Shown here: positions 18,897 through 28,476 of the stretch, in pieces
Position numbering within the stretch: the first letter of the stretch is position 1
How the letters are laid out: each line of letters opens with the position of its first letter
NCBI GenBank assembly: GCA_019058445.1
Contig: JAHPZA010000006.1
Location: 769,063-833,062 of the forward strand
Reading direction: 5' to 3'
From: Promethearchaeota archaeon
GTDB lineage: Archaea; Asgardarchaeota; Lokiarchaeia; Sigyniarchaeales; SOKP01
DNA: 64,000 bases
The notes under the pieces: model-generated
Told to the model about the DNA's origin: nothing
Databases searched by the model: none
Seen by the model: only the letters and a program-made list of their open reading frames with translations
Made by a program: the position numbers and the translations under genes

Positions 18897-21467
18897 TTAA
18901 TGTTCTGTTCTTGAGATAACCTCGTTTTGAATTTCAAGACCTAATTCTGTAAAATAGGCGCTATAACCACCAACCTTTACAATCAAATCCGTATAATTAT
19001 CTGGATTTATTTGAGCATCTCGGAGTAATTCTGTTGATATCACTGTTGGTTGTAATTGAGCGCCCCCCAACTTAAAATAAGTACGGAGTAAATAAATCCA
19101 TTTTTTACGACTTTTTTGAGTTTTTCCTATCGCAGTAGGATGAAACTTTATATTAACTGCACATCCTAAAACATCACAATATTCTAATGATGCTACAGAG
19201 GTTAATACATTAGTTATACCATTTCTTTCTACATTATATGGATTACAACTCGCCGCGTATGGGGTTGCAGCTTTTCTTCCATCAGGAGTAGCAATAGATA
19301 TGCGCCCATCAATAGTATGGGTGGTCATACTTATGATATAAGGCACAAAGGGGCCATTCCGAAAGTTTTTATATTTATAAGTCTCTTTGAATAAACAGGA
19401 TGAGACATAATGTGCTAAATCATCTACTTCTTTAAAACCATTCCCCCATTTACCTTCTAGATTTATTATTTTACGATATAGATCCTTATTTTCCATAAAA
19501 TTATTATCAATCGCTTCTAACAATTCCTTAAATGAAAATATTTTTTCATCAAAAATTAGCTTTTTAAGAACATATAATGAATCTGTTAGATTAGCAATAC
19601 TATTAATGAATGAAATTCCAGAGAGATCATATTTCGCGCCCCCTTTTGTTACATCTTTTTTATTTTCCAAACATCCTTCAATAAACGCTGAAATATAGGG
19701 GGCGGGTAAATGTTCCGCAAATATTTGATCGCGAAGATTTGAGATATTTACGATTAGTTGTATTTGCCTTTCTGCTTGAACTAGAAGTGCGCCTAAAAAT
19801 TCTTCAAATGAAGTAAATGTATCGGGATCACCCGTACTTAACCCAAGATTTTTTATTGGTCCCATTAAAGTATTAGAATCGCCATTTCGCAATGTAATAT
19901 CAAGTAATCGGCAAAGTAGCAAAGCGTTGGCACTCATAGCACCGGTTTTTCCTGGACATGTCATTTCTACACAGCCCATGATAGCATAATTATAGGAATC
20001 CTCTTCTGAAAAGCCCCTTCTTTTCATTGCTTCTATATTTATATCGTCATTGAAGATTGAGATGTTTGAACTTCCATTATAAGTGATCTCTATTAATTTT
20101 AATAATAGATCATCAGGCGTATTTTCATGAATTCTTACAGAGACATTTGTAACTGCTCTTGAATTTCCAGCAGCTTCAATAAATAAATAAGTTAAATCAT
20201 TTGTACCATCGCTTCCATCAGGTTTTAATCCACCAATAGTGACTGGTGTGGATCCAAGATACCGATGATAAAAATTACTTAACAAATTCGTCTCAGGACG
20301 GATATTTTGAGACATTAATTTGAGTAATAACTCTTCCAATAGTTCTCTTGCTTGATTTTGGGTAATTGTGCCTCTTTGAATATCCTTCTTATAATAGGGA
20401 TAAAATATTTGGTCCATTCTGCCAAGGCAATGGAGATTAATTGGATGAGCGATTTCAACTGCTGTTTTTACAGTCCAAACTGATTGAACTGCTTGATAAA
20501 AACTATCTGCAGGATTGAGAGGAACTTTTCTACAGATTTCCATTAATAATTTTAACTTTTCTTTATTTGAGGGATCTTTTTCAGAATTATATTTTGCTTC
20601 AACAGCTTCAGCTAACCTTTTTGAGAAAATAATAATCCCATCAATAGCAATTCGTATAGATTCAAAAAAATATTTTGCTTCTTTGGAAAGATTTTCCATG
20701 TTGCCAAGTTGTAATTCAATTTCATCTTTTATTCCCAACAATCCTTTTTTTAATATCTTTTCATAATCTAAAATTAAATGACCTTGAATACAAGCAATTG
20801 TAGAGCATATCGAGATCAGTATTGTCTGTCGTGAGGTATTTGAGGGAAATGCTCGGGTAAAATCCAACATTTCTCCTGCAATAAAACCAGATTTAGGTAT
20901 TGTATCTTCGAGGATATCCACGATGGTCCTACCTTTCCATTTTGGAAATAATGTTTTTAATAATAGAGTTCTATCTTTTTTATTGATAATGAAAGGATTA
21001 ATCTTTCTTTTACCCATAGTTTTTACCTTTAAATTCAAGGGTTTGGTTCCTGAAGATCTTAGAATCTTATTATTATGAAAAAAGTTACGTAATTGATGTT
21101 TCTTAATTAGAAATATAAATGATTTGAACATGGCCTTAATTCGAAAATGGAACATTGTACTCCATTTTAATTCCGTTTGGAAAACTTTATTGAAAATTCC
21201 TTTTTCAATATCAATAGGGACGCCCAAAAAGAATTCTGTCCATTGTCCTACGATATTATCATCCGGATCAATATAAGGGACTATATTTTCATATACATGT
21301 TTCATAGAAAGAGCAACTCGAACATTCAGAGGAAAACCACTTTTTTCAGTCTCAAACCATTTTTCTGTATAATATTTTGCCCTCTGAATTGAAATTTTGG
21401 GAACTTCTGTCTGGTATCTTTCCCTTATCCTTTGAATTCGTGCGTTATTTGAATTTATACCGACCAC
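18897..21467 (-). CDS. Glycyl radical enzyme, eliminase/dehydratase type
   Basis: An 856-residue pyruvate-formate-lyase superfamily enzyme with a GTG start. The active-site cysteine is C499 with E501 in MGCVEM. This is the Cys-x-Glu pattern of choline lyase, glycerol dehydratase and related eliminases, not the Cys-Cys of true pyruvate formate lyase. The radical glycine is G834 in KVGGYSA near the C-terminus. Two departures from family consensus are visible: Lys replaces the usual Arg of RVxGY, and Met follows CVE where Pro is normal. The substrate cannot be assigned. These enzymes need a radical SAM activase, usually adjacent; none is in this window. It needs anaerobic conditions. Confidence 0.88.
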   Translation of the reverse strand: MVGINSNNARIQRIRERYQTEVPKISIQRAKYYTEKWFETEKSGFPLNVRVALSMKHVYENIVPYIDPDDNIVGQWTEFFLGVPIDIEKGIFNKVFQTELKWSTMFHFRIKAMFKSFIFLIKKHQLRNFFHNNKILRSSGTKPLNLKVKTMGKRKINPFIINKKDRTLLLKTLFPKWKGRTIVDILEDTIPKSGFIAGEMLDFTRAFPSNTSRQTILISICSTIACIQGHLILDYEKILKKGLLGIKDEIELQLGNMENLSKEAKYFFESIRIAIDGIIIFSKRLAEAVEAKYNSEKDPSNKEKLKLLMEICRKVPLNPADSFYQAVQSVWTVKTAVEIAHPINLHCLGRMDQIFYPYYKKDIQRGTITQNQARELLEELLLKLMSQNIRPETNLLSNFYHRYLGSTPVTIGGLKPDGSDGTNDLTYLFIEAAGNSRAVTNVSVRIHENTPDDLLLKLIEITYNGSSNISIFNDDINIEAMKRRGFSEEDSYNYAIMGCVEMTCPGKTGAMSANALLLCRLLDITLRNGDSNTLMGPIKNLGLSTGDPDTFTSFEEFLGALLVQAERQIQLIVNISNLRDQIFAEHLPAPYISAFIEGCLENKKDVTKGGAKYDLSGISFINSIANLTDSLYVLKKLIFDEKIFSFKELLEAIDNNFMENKDLYRKIINLEGKWGNGFKEVDDLAHYVSSCLFKETYKYKNFRNGPFVPYIISMTTHTIDGRISIATPDGRKAATPYAASCNPYNVERNGITNVLTSVASLEYCDVLGCAVNIKFHPTAIGKTQKSRKKWIYLLRTYFKLGGAQLQPTVISTELLRDAQINPDNYTDLIVKVGGYSAYFTELGLEIQNEVISRTEH

Positions 21468-21685
21468 TTATTTAATTAATTAATATTAAATTTAAATATT
21501 TGTTAAACGGGCCCTACGAATTTTATCATCTTGAATTTCCTTAGAGTTGAGTTTTAAAGAAATTTACATAATTGGTTTTAAAAGGTATCAGCAAATAAGC
21601 CCCTTAGTTTTTTTCTTTGTTTTTCTTCATCTCCTCCTTTTATTAAAAAAATATAATAAAAATATAGTACTTTTATTCTATAACA

Positions 21686-23278
21686 ATGGCTCTTGGATAT
21701 CTTGGTTTAGTATTACATGGACACATGCCCTATGTTAAAAAATCTGGTGTTTGGCCATTTGGGGAGGAAATCCTATTTGAAGCCATGAACGAGACATATA
21801 TTCCATTTCTTAATATATTGAGAACACTCAAGGATAATGGAGTCAAAACAGCTATAACAATTAATATAACACCAATATTAGCTGAACAATTAGCAGATGA
21901 CTATATGAAACAACGATTTACAGAGTATATGGATGATTTAATTTCGCGAGCCAAAAATGACATCAAACGATTTGCAGATCATACCCAAAGAAAATTAATT
22001 GCAGAATATTATCTAGAGAATTTTGAACATGTATTAGACATCTTTTATCATAATTACTATCGAGACATTTTAGGAACTTTTAAATGGCTCCAAGATGAAG
22101 GTATGATTGAACTAATAACATGTGGCGCTACACATGGATTCTTACCTTTACTAGAGAGTGATTCAGGAATATTTGCTCAGATCCAGACTGCGGTGGATAC
22201 TCATAAAAAATATTTTCATCGTGAACCTAAAGGAATCTGGCTTCCTGAATGTGCTTATCGACCAGAAGAACATAAAAATGGAGAATTTAGGGAGAGCATC
22301 GACTATTGGCTCCATAATTCGGGTATTGAATATTTTTTTGTAGATTCACACGGAATTTTGGATGCGGAAATCATAGAACAAAAAAACGACATTGGTTTAA
22401 ATACCAATTACGGATTTAAATTGAAGACAGGAGTTAATGTGTTTGGAAGAAACAATAATACTAGTAGACAGGTATGGGACGCAAAAATAGGATATCCCGG
22501 GGATGCTAATTATAGAGAATTTCATAAGAAAGATCATGATTCAGGTCTGCATTACTGGAAGATAACAGATAAATCTATTGGACAAAAGGAAAAACAACTT
22601 TATGATATCGACAATGCTTTAGAAAAAGTGGAATCCCATGCTAATCATTTTATTTCAGTTTTATATGATGAATTAAAATTCTTTAATGCCAAATATAATT
22701 TGAATGGAATTATTGTATCTCCCTATGATTTTGAATTGTACGGTCATTGGTGGATGGAAGGGATAAGCTGGTTGAAGAGAATATTTGAGTTGATTTATTA
22801 TCACGAAGAAATAGAAATGATTACGATTTCTGAGTATATTTCTAAATATAATGGTAATTTTTCAATGATAAACATGAAAGAGAGTAGTTGGGGTGAAGGT
22901 GGCCATTTTCAAGTGTGGAAAAATCCCGAACATGGGTGGGTATGGCCTTATATTAATAATTCAATTAAGCAATTTGAAGATATATTAGCTCAAATTCCAA
23001 ACCCAAATGAATGGGAAGAAAGAATATTAAAGCAGCTTGCCAGAGAGCTTTTATTGATGGAAGGAAGTGATTGGCCCTTCTTATTATACACAAAACAAGC
23101 TAAGGAATATGCTAACCAAAGATTTCACCATCATCATCAAAGATTTAATAAACTTTTATGGGCTGCTAAAGATATGAAAGAAAAGAGAAGAATTTCTTTA
23201 GGGGATTTAGAGGAAATGGAATTAATAGATTCATGCTTTCCAAATATTAATATCAATTATTTTAGAAGAAAAAAATAA
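21686..23278 (+). CDS. GH57 1,4-alpha-glucan branching enzyme
   Basis: A 530-residue GH57 enzyme of the Thermococcus branching-enzyme type, forming alpha-1,6 branches in glycogen-like polymer. Motifs: HGHMP (11-15), WLPECAYRP with the nucleophile E188, and YDFELYGHWWMEG with the catalytic acid D348 and H354. The C-terminal helical domain has the branching-enzyme signature ESSWGEGGHFQVW, then LLLMEGSDWPFLLYT and FHHHHQRF. The ATG at 21686 is only about 25 bases from an A/T box (AAAAATATAATAAAAATATAG, start about 21645), so the mRNA may be leaderless. No other glycogen gene is near. Confidence 0.9.
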   Translation: MALGYLGLVLHGHMPYVKKSGVWPFGEEILFEAMNETYIPFLNILRTLKDNGVKTAITINITPILAEQLADDYMKQRFTEYMDDLISRAKNDIKRFADHTQRKLIAEYYLENFEHVLDIFYHNYYRDILGTFKWLQDEGMIELITCGATHGFLPLLESDSGIFAQIQTAVDTHKKYFHREPKGIWLPECAYRPEEHKNGEFRESIDYWLHNSGIEYFFVDSHGILDAEIIEQKNDIGLNTNYGFKLKTGVNVFGRNNNTSRQVWDAKIGYPGDANYREFHKKDHDSGLHYWKITDKSIGQKEKQLYDIDNALEKVESHANHFISVLYDELKFFNAKYNLNGIIVSPYDFELYGHWWMEGISWLKRIFELIYYHEEIEMITISEYISKYNGNFSMINMKESSWGEGGHFQVWKNPEHGWVWPYINNSIKQFEDILAQIPNPNEWEERILKQLARELLLMEGSDWPFLLYTKQAKEYANQRFHHHHQRFNKLLWAAKDMKEKRRISLGDLEEMELIDSCFPNININYFRRKK

Positions 23279-23411
23279 AATTAATAAAATTGTTAAAACG
23301 TTCCAATATAACGATAATTTTTCCATATAAATATTTTAAAATATAGTTATAACCATTTATTAAATAAGTTAATTTTTACTTATTTTTGTCTTAAATACAA
23401 GAGGGATTAAC

Positions 23412-25289
23412 TTGGAAAATCTTCGAGAATATATACGTGAAAAATTTAAAGATCTCTTTGAAAATACGGTAAATTATATTATTATTTATAATACAAAAGG
23501 AGTGCTCTTGGATGCTAATGATATCACTTTAAACACATTTGGGTATACTAGAGAAGAAATAATCAATAAACCAATTAAGGAATTTATATATATCGAAGAT
23601 CTAACACAAGCCGTAAAGGCTTTCAAGGAACTTAGAAAAAAAGGAAAGGTTTCAAAAGCTAACACATATAGAATTAAAAATAAACAAGGTGGATTTCGAT
23701 ATGTTGAAATTCATGGAACACCGATAAGAAAAGATGGTAAGATTGTTGCTATTTTAGGTTTGGGACATGATCTTACAGAAAAAATAGAAGCTCAACTTAA
23801 ACTAATAGAATCAGAGGAGAAATTCAGAAGTTTATTTAAAGGAGGTCCACGTTTCACTTTAGCATGGCAGAAAAAGGAGAATGATTTTATACTAGTTGAT
23901 TATAATGATACTGCCGAGAGAATTTCAAATGGACAAGTAAGAAAAGATATAGGAAAATCGGCCTCTGATATGTATTTAATAGAACTAGGTCGACCAGATA
24001 TTATTGAAGGTCTAAATCGGTGTTTTGAAGAAAAATCAAATTTTACTACGGAAAAAAAAGTATATGTAGATTTTATGAATGCAGAAAGGGACATTCGAGT
24101 AGGATGTAATTTTGTCCCTCCAGATTTAGTGGTAACCCATATCGAAGATATTACTGAAAGAAAAAGTGCTGAACTTAAATTAAAAGAATCGGAAGAAAAA
24201 TATCGTCATTTATATAACAATTCACCTTTTTCCATTGTATTATTTGACTTGAAGGGAATAATTATTGATTATAACTCTACTTTAGGAAATTTTCTTGGTT
24301 ACGAACGGAAAGATATAATCGGTAAAAATTTTCTAGAAGTTGGTTTATTTAAACCCGAAATGGTGCCAATTCTGAAGAAAAGGCTGATTCGTTATGCCAA
24401 TGGTGAAAATTTAGATCCTATTGAGCTCCAAATTTATAAAAAGGACGGTACTCTAGCGTGGGTAAACCCGACTGTTTCTCTTATCCATATCGGTGAAGAG
24501 ACAGTTATCCACATTATGTTCCAAGATATTACAAAGAGAAAAGATACAGAAGAAAAACTAAAAGAAACTGAAGAAAACTATCGAATAGCATATGAGAGAG
24601 AAAATTTCTATAAGGATCTGTTTATGCATGATACTAGTAATATTCTTCAATCTATGTTAATGTCATTAGAAATGTGTGAGTATAAAATTAAAGCTATTGA
24701 CGTTTTTGATGAATTAAAAGATGACATAAATAATTTCAGAGATCAAATTAATAGAGGGGCAAATTTAGTAAATAATGTAAGAAAATTCTCTGAATTTTAT
24801 GAGTCAAATAAGCTGTTAAAATTTATGAAAATTAAACCAGTTTTAGTGGATGCTGAAAAAATAATTAAAAATCTATCGAATCATAAGCAAGTAGATATTA
24901 AACATGAGAATCTAAAAGAAGATTTTGTTATAAAAGCTGATGATTTTTTAATTAATGTTTTTGAAAATGTGTTAATTAATGCCGTGAGACATAATGATAA
25001 TCAAATCACAGAAATTAACGTAAAATTCTCTGAAATTCAAGAAAACGGGCATAAATTATTAAGAATGGAATTTATTGATAATGCGAGAGGTATTCCTGAC
25101 TTTAAAAAAGATACTATTTTTAAAAGAGGGGATATAAGTGATCGGAGTGTATCTGGTCTTGGTTTAGGTTTATCGCTGGTCAAATCTATTTTAGAGAGAT
25201 ATAATGCAAAAATATGGGTTGAAAATAGAGTTAAAGATGACTATACCCAAGGATCCAAATTTGTCTTGCTCTTTCCTTTAAGTAAATAG
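23412..25289 (+). CDS. Sensor histidine kinase with three PAS domains
   Basis: A 625-residue soluble kinase with a TTG start after GAGGGATTAAC. PAS domains occupy about 10-125, 138-250 and 262-380; the first and third end in typical PAC sequence before linker helices. The dimerisation helix holds the probable phospho-acceptor H406 in FMHDTSNILQ. The ATPase domain has the N box around NVLINAVRHND, G1 DNARGIPD (556-563) and G2 GLGLGLS (582-588). No membrane helices and no receiver domain or response regulator nearby, as is common for archaeal kinases. The second kinase in this window (59248) has a similar H box, HDMRNILQ. Confidence 0.88.
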   Translation: MENLREYIREKFKDLFENTVNYIIIYNTKGVLLDANDITLNTFGYTREEIINKPIKEFIYIEDLTQAVKAFKELRKKGKVSKANTYRIKNKQGGFRYVEIHGTPIRKDGKIVAILGLGHDLTEKIEAQLKLIESEEKFRSLFKGGPRFTLAWQKKENDFILVDYNDTAERISNGQVRKDIGKSASDMYLIELGRPDIIEGLNRCFEEKSNFTTEKKVYVDFMNAERDIRVGCNFVPPDLVVTHIEDITERKSAELKLKESEEKYRHLYNNSPFSIVLFDLKGIIIDYNSTLGNFLGYERKDIIGKNFLEVGLFKPEMVPILKKRLIRYANGENLDPIELQIYKKDGTLAWVNPTVSLIHIGEETVIHIMFQDITKRKDTEEKLKETEENYRIAYERENFYKDLFMHDTSNILQSMLMSLEMCEYKIKAIDVFDELKDDINNFRDQINRGANLVNNVRKFSEFYESNKLLKFMKIKPVLVDAEKIIKNLSNHKQVDIKHENLKEDFVIKADDFLINVFENVLINAVRHNDNQITEINVKFSEIQENGHKLLRMEFIDNARGIPDFKKDTIFKRGDISDRSVSGLGLGLSLVKSILERYNAKIWVENRVKDDYTQGSKFVLLFPLSK

Positions 25290-25293
25290 GCTT

Positions 25294-26094
25294 TTAATAC
25301 CAATCCCATTTATTATATGAATAAGGTAAAAACTCATCTGGATTAACTTCTGCTATCTTTTCCCCAGGTAACATTATATTATCTGTTTTGAGATATAATG
25401 CTCCCAAAACCTTTACAATCTCTATTTCTGCCCATGGGTCGTGAACTGTGGAGTTAAGCTTAACTTCAGCTTCTCCCATTTCCATAGATTGTGGACTCAC
25501 AGAAGTTTCTTGTTTAACTAACCACGGATTATAATCAAAGCCTTCTTTATTAGGAGCTGGAAAATACTTAAAGTTATAATTTACAGTATTTTTTCTTCTC
25601 CCTGGAAGTAGGCTAAGTTCTTTAATTATTTTAGCTGTATCCGGATCGTTAAATTTACCTGTTAATTTTGCTTTTATTTCAATATTTTTCGTTCCTAACC
25701 GCTTAGAAAATGCATATACTTCCTTACCTGTACGTGTGAGTTTGACATTAGCAATTTTTTTAGGAAAACCAAAAATTTCACGGCCCCCTATCATTGATCT
25801 ATCATCAGTTACCGGCATAGCTAAATAATAATTACCTTGTTCACCATTATATTCACAGCGTAAGATAAGAGCTCCTTCATAATAAGGAACACCTTGATTC
25901 GTAGATGAATAATTCGCGATAAATGCAAATGCTACAGGTCTACTTGCTGGCTTAAGCGGCTTAGGGAGTAATCTTTCTACAATCTCAGCTTTAGTTTCCC
26001 ATAAAACAGTAAGCATTTCTGCATTTTTAAATATAGTAGTTCTTAATTCCTTCTTTTTTTGTTTAATCTCTTCTAAGGATCTTTTAAAACTCAT
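25294..26094 (-). CDS. Acetoacetate decarboxylase family protein
   Basis: A 266-residue member of the ADC fold. The lysine pair K112-K113 lies in GREIFGFPKK, where the first lysine of characterised acetoacetate decarboxylases forms the Schiff base. Upstream YEGALILRCEYNGEQGNYYLAMPVTDD is the typical beta-cone strand set. Related enzymes decarboxylate acetoacetate or act as aldolase-dehydratases, so the exact reaction is open. A ribosome site GGTGAT stands exactly five bases before the ATG, a useful reference for the unusual starts discussed below. It is convergent with the PAS kinase, four bases apart. Confidence 0.82.
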   Translation of the reverse strand: MSFKRSLEEIKQKKKELRTTIFKNAEMLTVLWETKAEIVERLLPKPLKPASRPVAFAFIANYSSTNQGVPYYEGALILRCEYNGEQGNYYLAMPVTDDRSMIGGREIFGFPKKIANVKLTRTGKEVYAFSKRLGTKNIEIKAKLTGKFNDPDTAKIIKELSLLPGRRKNTVNYNFKYFPAPNKEGFDYNPWLVKQETSVSPQSMEMGEAEVKLNSTVHDPWAEIEIVKVLGALYLKTDNIMLPGEKIAEVNPDEFLPYSYNKWDWY

Positions 26095-26230
26095 ACAAAA
26101 TCACCATTAACAAAATTTACTCCTTATGTAATATTCAATTTAATTGCAAATAAACTATTCAATGGATTTGTACAAATAAATGAAAAAATATTTGTTGATT
26201 ATTTATTTCTTAGCTTATCTAAAATATAAC

Positions 26231-27268
26231 TCAACTTAAAAAATAGATTCGTCCATTCTTCTCTAATCTTTTTACCTTACCTTGAAATTCTAAGTAGATT
26301 AGATGGCTGATAACTTCACTTATCGCTAGAAATGTGTTTATTTCACTTAATTCTTCTCCAAAATGGAGTTGAGAAATTCTAAAGGGTGTGAGCGGATTAT
26401 TTTTGATAATACTTGAGATTTCATGCAATCTGATATCATGATGCTTCTTAATCTCCAATATTCTTTCATGCGGATTATAAATCACCTCTTGATGTGCGGG
26501 AAAAATGATTTTCGGATTTAAATTATCAATTATATCTAATGAGTTTAAATAATAATCTAATATATTGGTTAAATCGTACTCACTTTTAAAAGCTGGATTC
26601 ATCATGAAACTTCCGATATGGGGTGTTATTCTTGAAAGGATATGATCTCCCGAAAATAAATACCTATTATTGATATCAAAAATGCAGACATGACCTGCAG
26701 CATGACCTGGCGTCCAAATAATTTTTAATTTATTCGAATTGAATAAAATTTCGTCATTATCATGCAATAACCGGTCGGGTTTACAATAATTTATTAATCT
26801 ATAGAAATTTGTAAAAAATTGAATAATTCTGTCTCCTTTTTCTACACCAATGCCAAATCTTATCATTCGTTCGGCAAGTTCCGTAGCAGACTTTTCGACT
26901 TCAAAATTGTTTTTAACATCTGTGCTCCATTCAATAAGATCATGGGCGATTTTGTGCATTAAAATCTGCATGTCAGGATTTTTGCGTTTCAAAGTTTTAA
27001 TGAGGCCTATATGGTCAATGTGCGAATGTGTAACTATGCAATAATCTAAATCTTTGACAGAAATATCAAATTCCTTGAGACCTGTAAAGAATTTCTTCCT
27101 CCAATCAGAAAAATGCAATCCCGCATCGATTAATACATTTGAGCCATTGATTTTTAATAGATACATGCATACAAAACTAAGCCCTTCAAATGGGGGAAAA
27201 TCAATTTTAAATCTAATTACATTATTATCTATTTCGCTGATTTCAGATTTTAAGTCAAATTTAAACAA
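26231..27268 (-). CDS. Metallo-beta-lactamase fold hydrolase with C-terminal winged helix
   Basis: A 345-residue protein with a TTG start. Metal ligands are in HSHIDH (81-86), TPGHAAGH and FSGDHIL, and the family's final His in FPAHQEVI. The last 70 residues form the small winged-helix domain typical of LACTB2-like and related thioesterase/nuclease members. The hydroxyacylglutathione-hydrolase-like subset hydrolyses thioesters; given the many CoA enzymes nearby, an acyl-CoA or lactone substrate is possible (inference). Confidence 0.85.
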   Translation of the reverse strand: MFKFDLKSEISEIDNNVIRFKIDFPPFEGLSFVCMYLLKINGSNVLIDAGLHFSDWRKKFFTGLKEFDISVKDLDYCIVTHSHIDHIGLIKTLKRKNPDMQILMHKIAHDLIEWSTDVKNNFEVEKSATELAERMIRFGIGVEKGDRIIQFFTNFYRLINYCKPDRLLHDNDEILFNSNKLKIIWTPGHAAGHVCIFDINNRYLFSGDHILSRITPHIGSFMMNPAFKSEYDLTNILDYYLNSLDIIDNLNPKIIFPAHQEVIYNPHERILEIKKHHDIRLHEISSIIKNNPLTPFRISQLHFGEELSEINTFLAISEVISHLIYLEFQGKVKRLEKNGRIYFLS

Positions 27269-27593
27269 ATTTCAAGCCAAAAAATTGAATTGATATATAT
27301 TCAAATTAAACATCTAAAATAACTTTTATTTTGTCCTTTGCATCTGATTTTTTCCCTAAACATACAAAAATAAACAATAAAAGAAGAAAAATATAAAAAC
27401 TACTGAAAATATTAAGTAATTCAACTAATACTTTTAAAATTAAGGGTGTATTTTATTTTCAGTAAAAAATAGTAAATAGTAAAAGGAGTTTTTATAACAC
27501 TTGCTAAAGAGGATTGACGCCAAATTAAAAAATCTCTTAAGTTTTGGAAAAGGTGGAATTTTAAAAGTAAAAATTAGCCGAATTTTTCAACAT
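27269..27593. other. Intergenic stretch without recognisable genes
   Basis: AT-rich DNA between the metallo-hydrolase start and the tail fragment after the cyclase. I see no conserved motif, RNA gene or repeat in it. Confidence 0.4.
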
Positions 27594-27689
27594 TTATATA
27601 ATTTTCGCGAAGATTTCTTTTGCTTGTTGATAAGATTTGTTTTCAATAGGGAGATCTAATAAATTTTCGCCTAATAAGTTAATCGTTTG
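27594..27689 (-). pseudogene. Coding-like tail in another frame after the cyclase gene
   Basis: Immediately after the cyclase stop, one frame over, 31 codons read QTINLLGENLLDLP, IENKSYQQAKEIFAKII and a stop. It looks coding (amphipathic helix at the end). It may be a C-terminal extension lost by a frameshift near 27690, or the end of a vanished neighbour. Confidence 0.3.
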
Positions 27690-28365
27690 GAACAAAACAC
27701 ACAGCACGTATCCATGAACCATCCCCCTCTTTAATATTAATAGGTAATGCGATGAGATAGACTTCTTTATCAACGATTTTGTCGAGATTAGTCAATAATT
27801 CTATAACAATCGGAAAATCTTCCCTATTCTTGAATATTTTTGGATGGTCTATTAGAGAAGGGTCCGTACTGGGGGTATCCATACCAAGGATTCCAATTTT
27901 ATTATCTAAAATCCAATTTATTGCGTCCTCTGAAAAATGTGGATGATCCATATTAAAATATTTCTCATCAAAAGGATCAAAAAATTTATCCCATCCTGTA
28001 TGAATTAGAATATTATCACCTTTCTGGACATTTTTTTTAATAAAATCATCAGGATTATAGTGATCTCCTAGTTTTTTATCCGTGAAATCTAGAACCTTGC
28101 ACCAACCCATAAATCTATTTAAAGGGATCTCATCAAGCTTAACTCCTTCATTATTGAGGTGATAAGGAGCATCTATGTGAGTTCCTTGGTGACCAGACAT
28201 GCAAAAATACTTCATATTTATTCTTTCTTCTTGTCCTCTATTTCGACCTATAATAAACCAGTTATGAACGATACACCGGGGTTCGGCACTCCAAATTGGA
28301 GCACCATTATAGATTGGAACAGATAAATCTATTAGGGTCATATTCTTAAACATATCTTCTTTCAT
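27679..28365 (-). CDS. Cyclase family protein (kynurenine formamidase-like)
   Basis: A 228-residue metal-dependent amidohydrolase/cyclase. The signature HQGTHIDAPYH (HxGTHxDxPxH) is intact and binds the metal. The N-terminal IDLSVPIYNGAPIW and the C-terminal GDGSWIRAVCFV strand fit the fold. Relatives hydrolyse N-formylkynurenine, isatin or cyclic imides, or act as unspecific cyclases; no tryptophan genes are near, so the substrate is unknown. The ATG at 28365 follows a purine-rich stretch. It diverges from the dehydrogenase at 28477. Confidence 0.87.
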   Translation of the reverse strand: MKEDMFKNMTLIDLSVPIYNGAPIWSAEPRCIVHNWFIIGRNRGQEERINMKYFCMSGHQGTHIDAPYHLNNEGVKLDEIPLNRFMGWCKVLDFTDKKLGDHYNPDDFIKKNVQKGDNILIHTGWDKFFDPFDEKYFNMDHPHFSEDAINWILDNKIGILGMDTPSTDPSLIDHPKIFKNREDFPIVIELLTNLDKIVDKEVYLIALPINIKEGDGSWIRAVCFVPND

Positions 28366-28476
28366 ATCAATCTCTTATGAATAGTTTGTTTTATTATGAA
28401 TTCTAAAGATCTTTATTATCTTAGATTAAGTATCTAAATAAAGTTTTTTTATTTTCTTGCTTTGAAGAAATTAATC

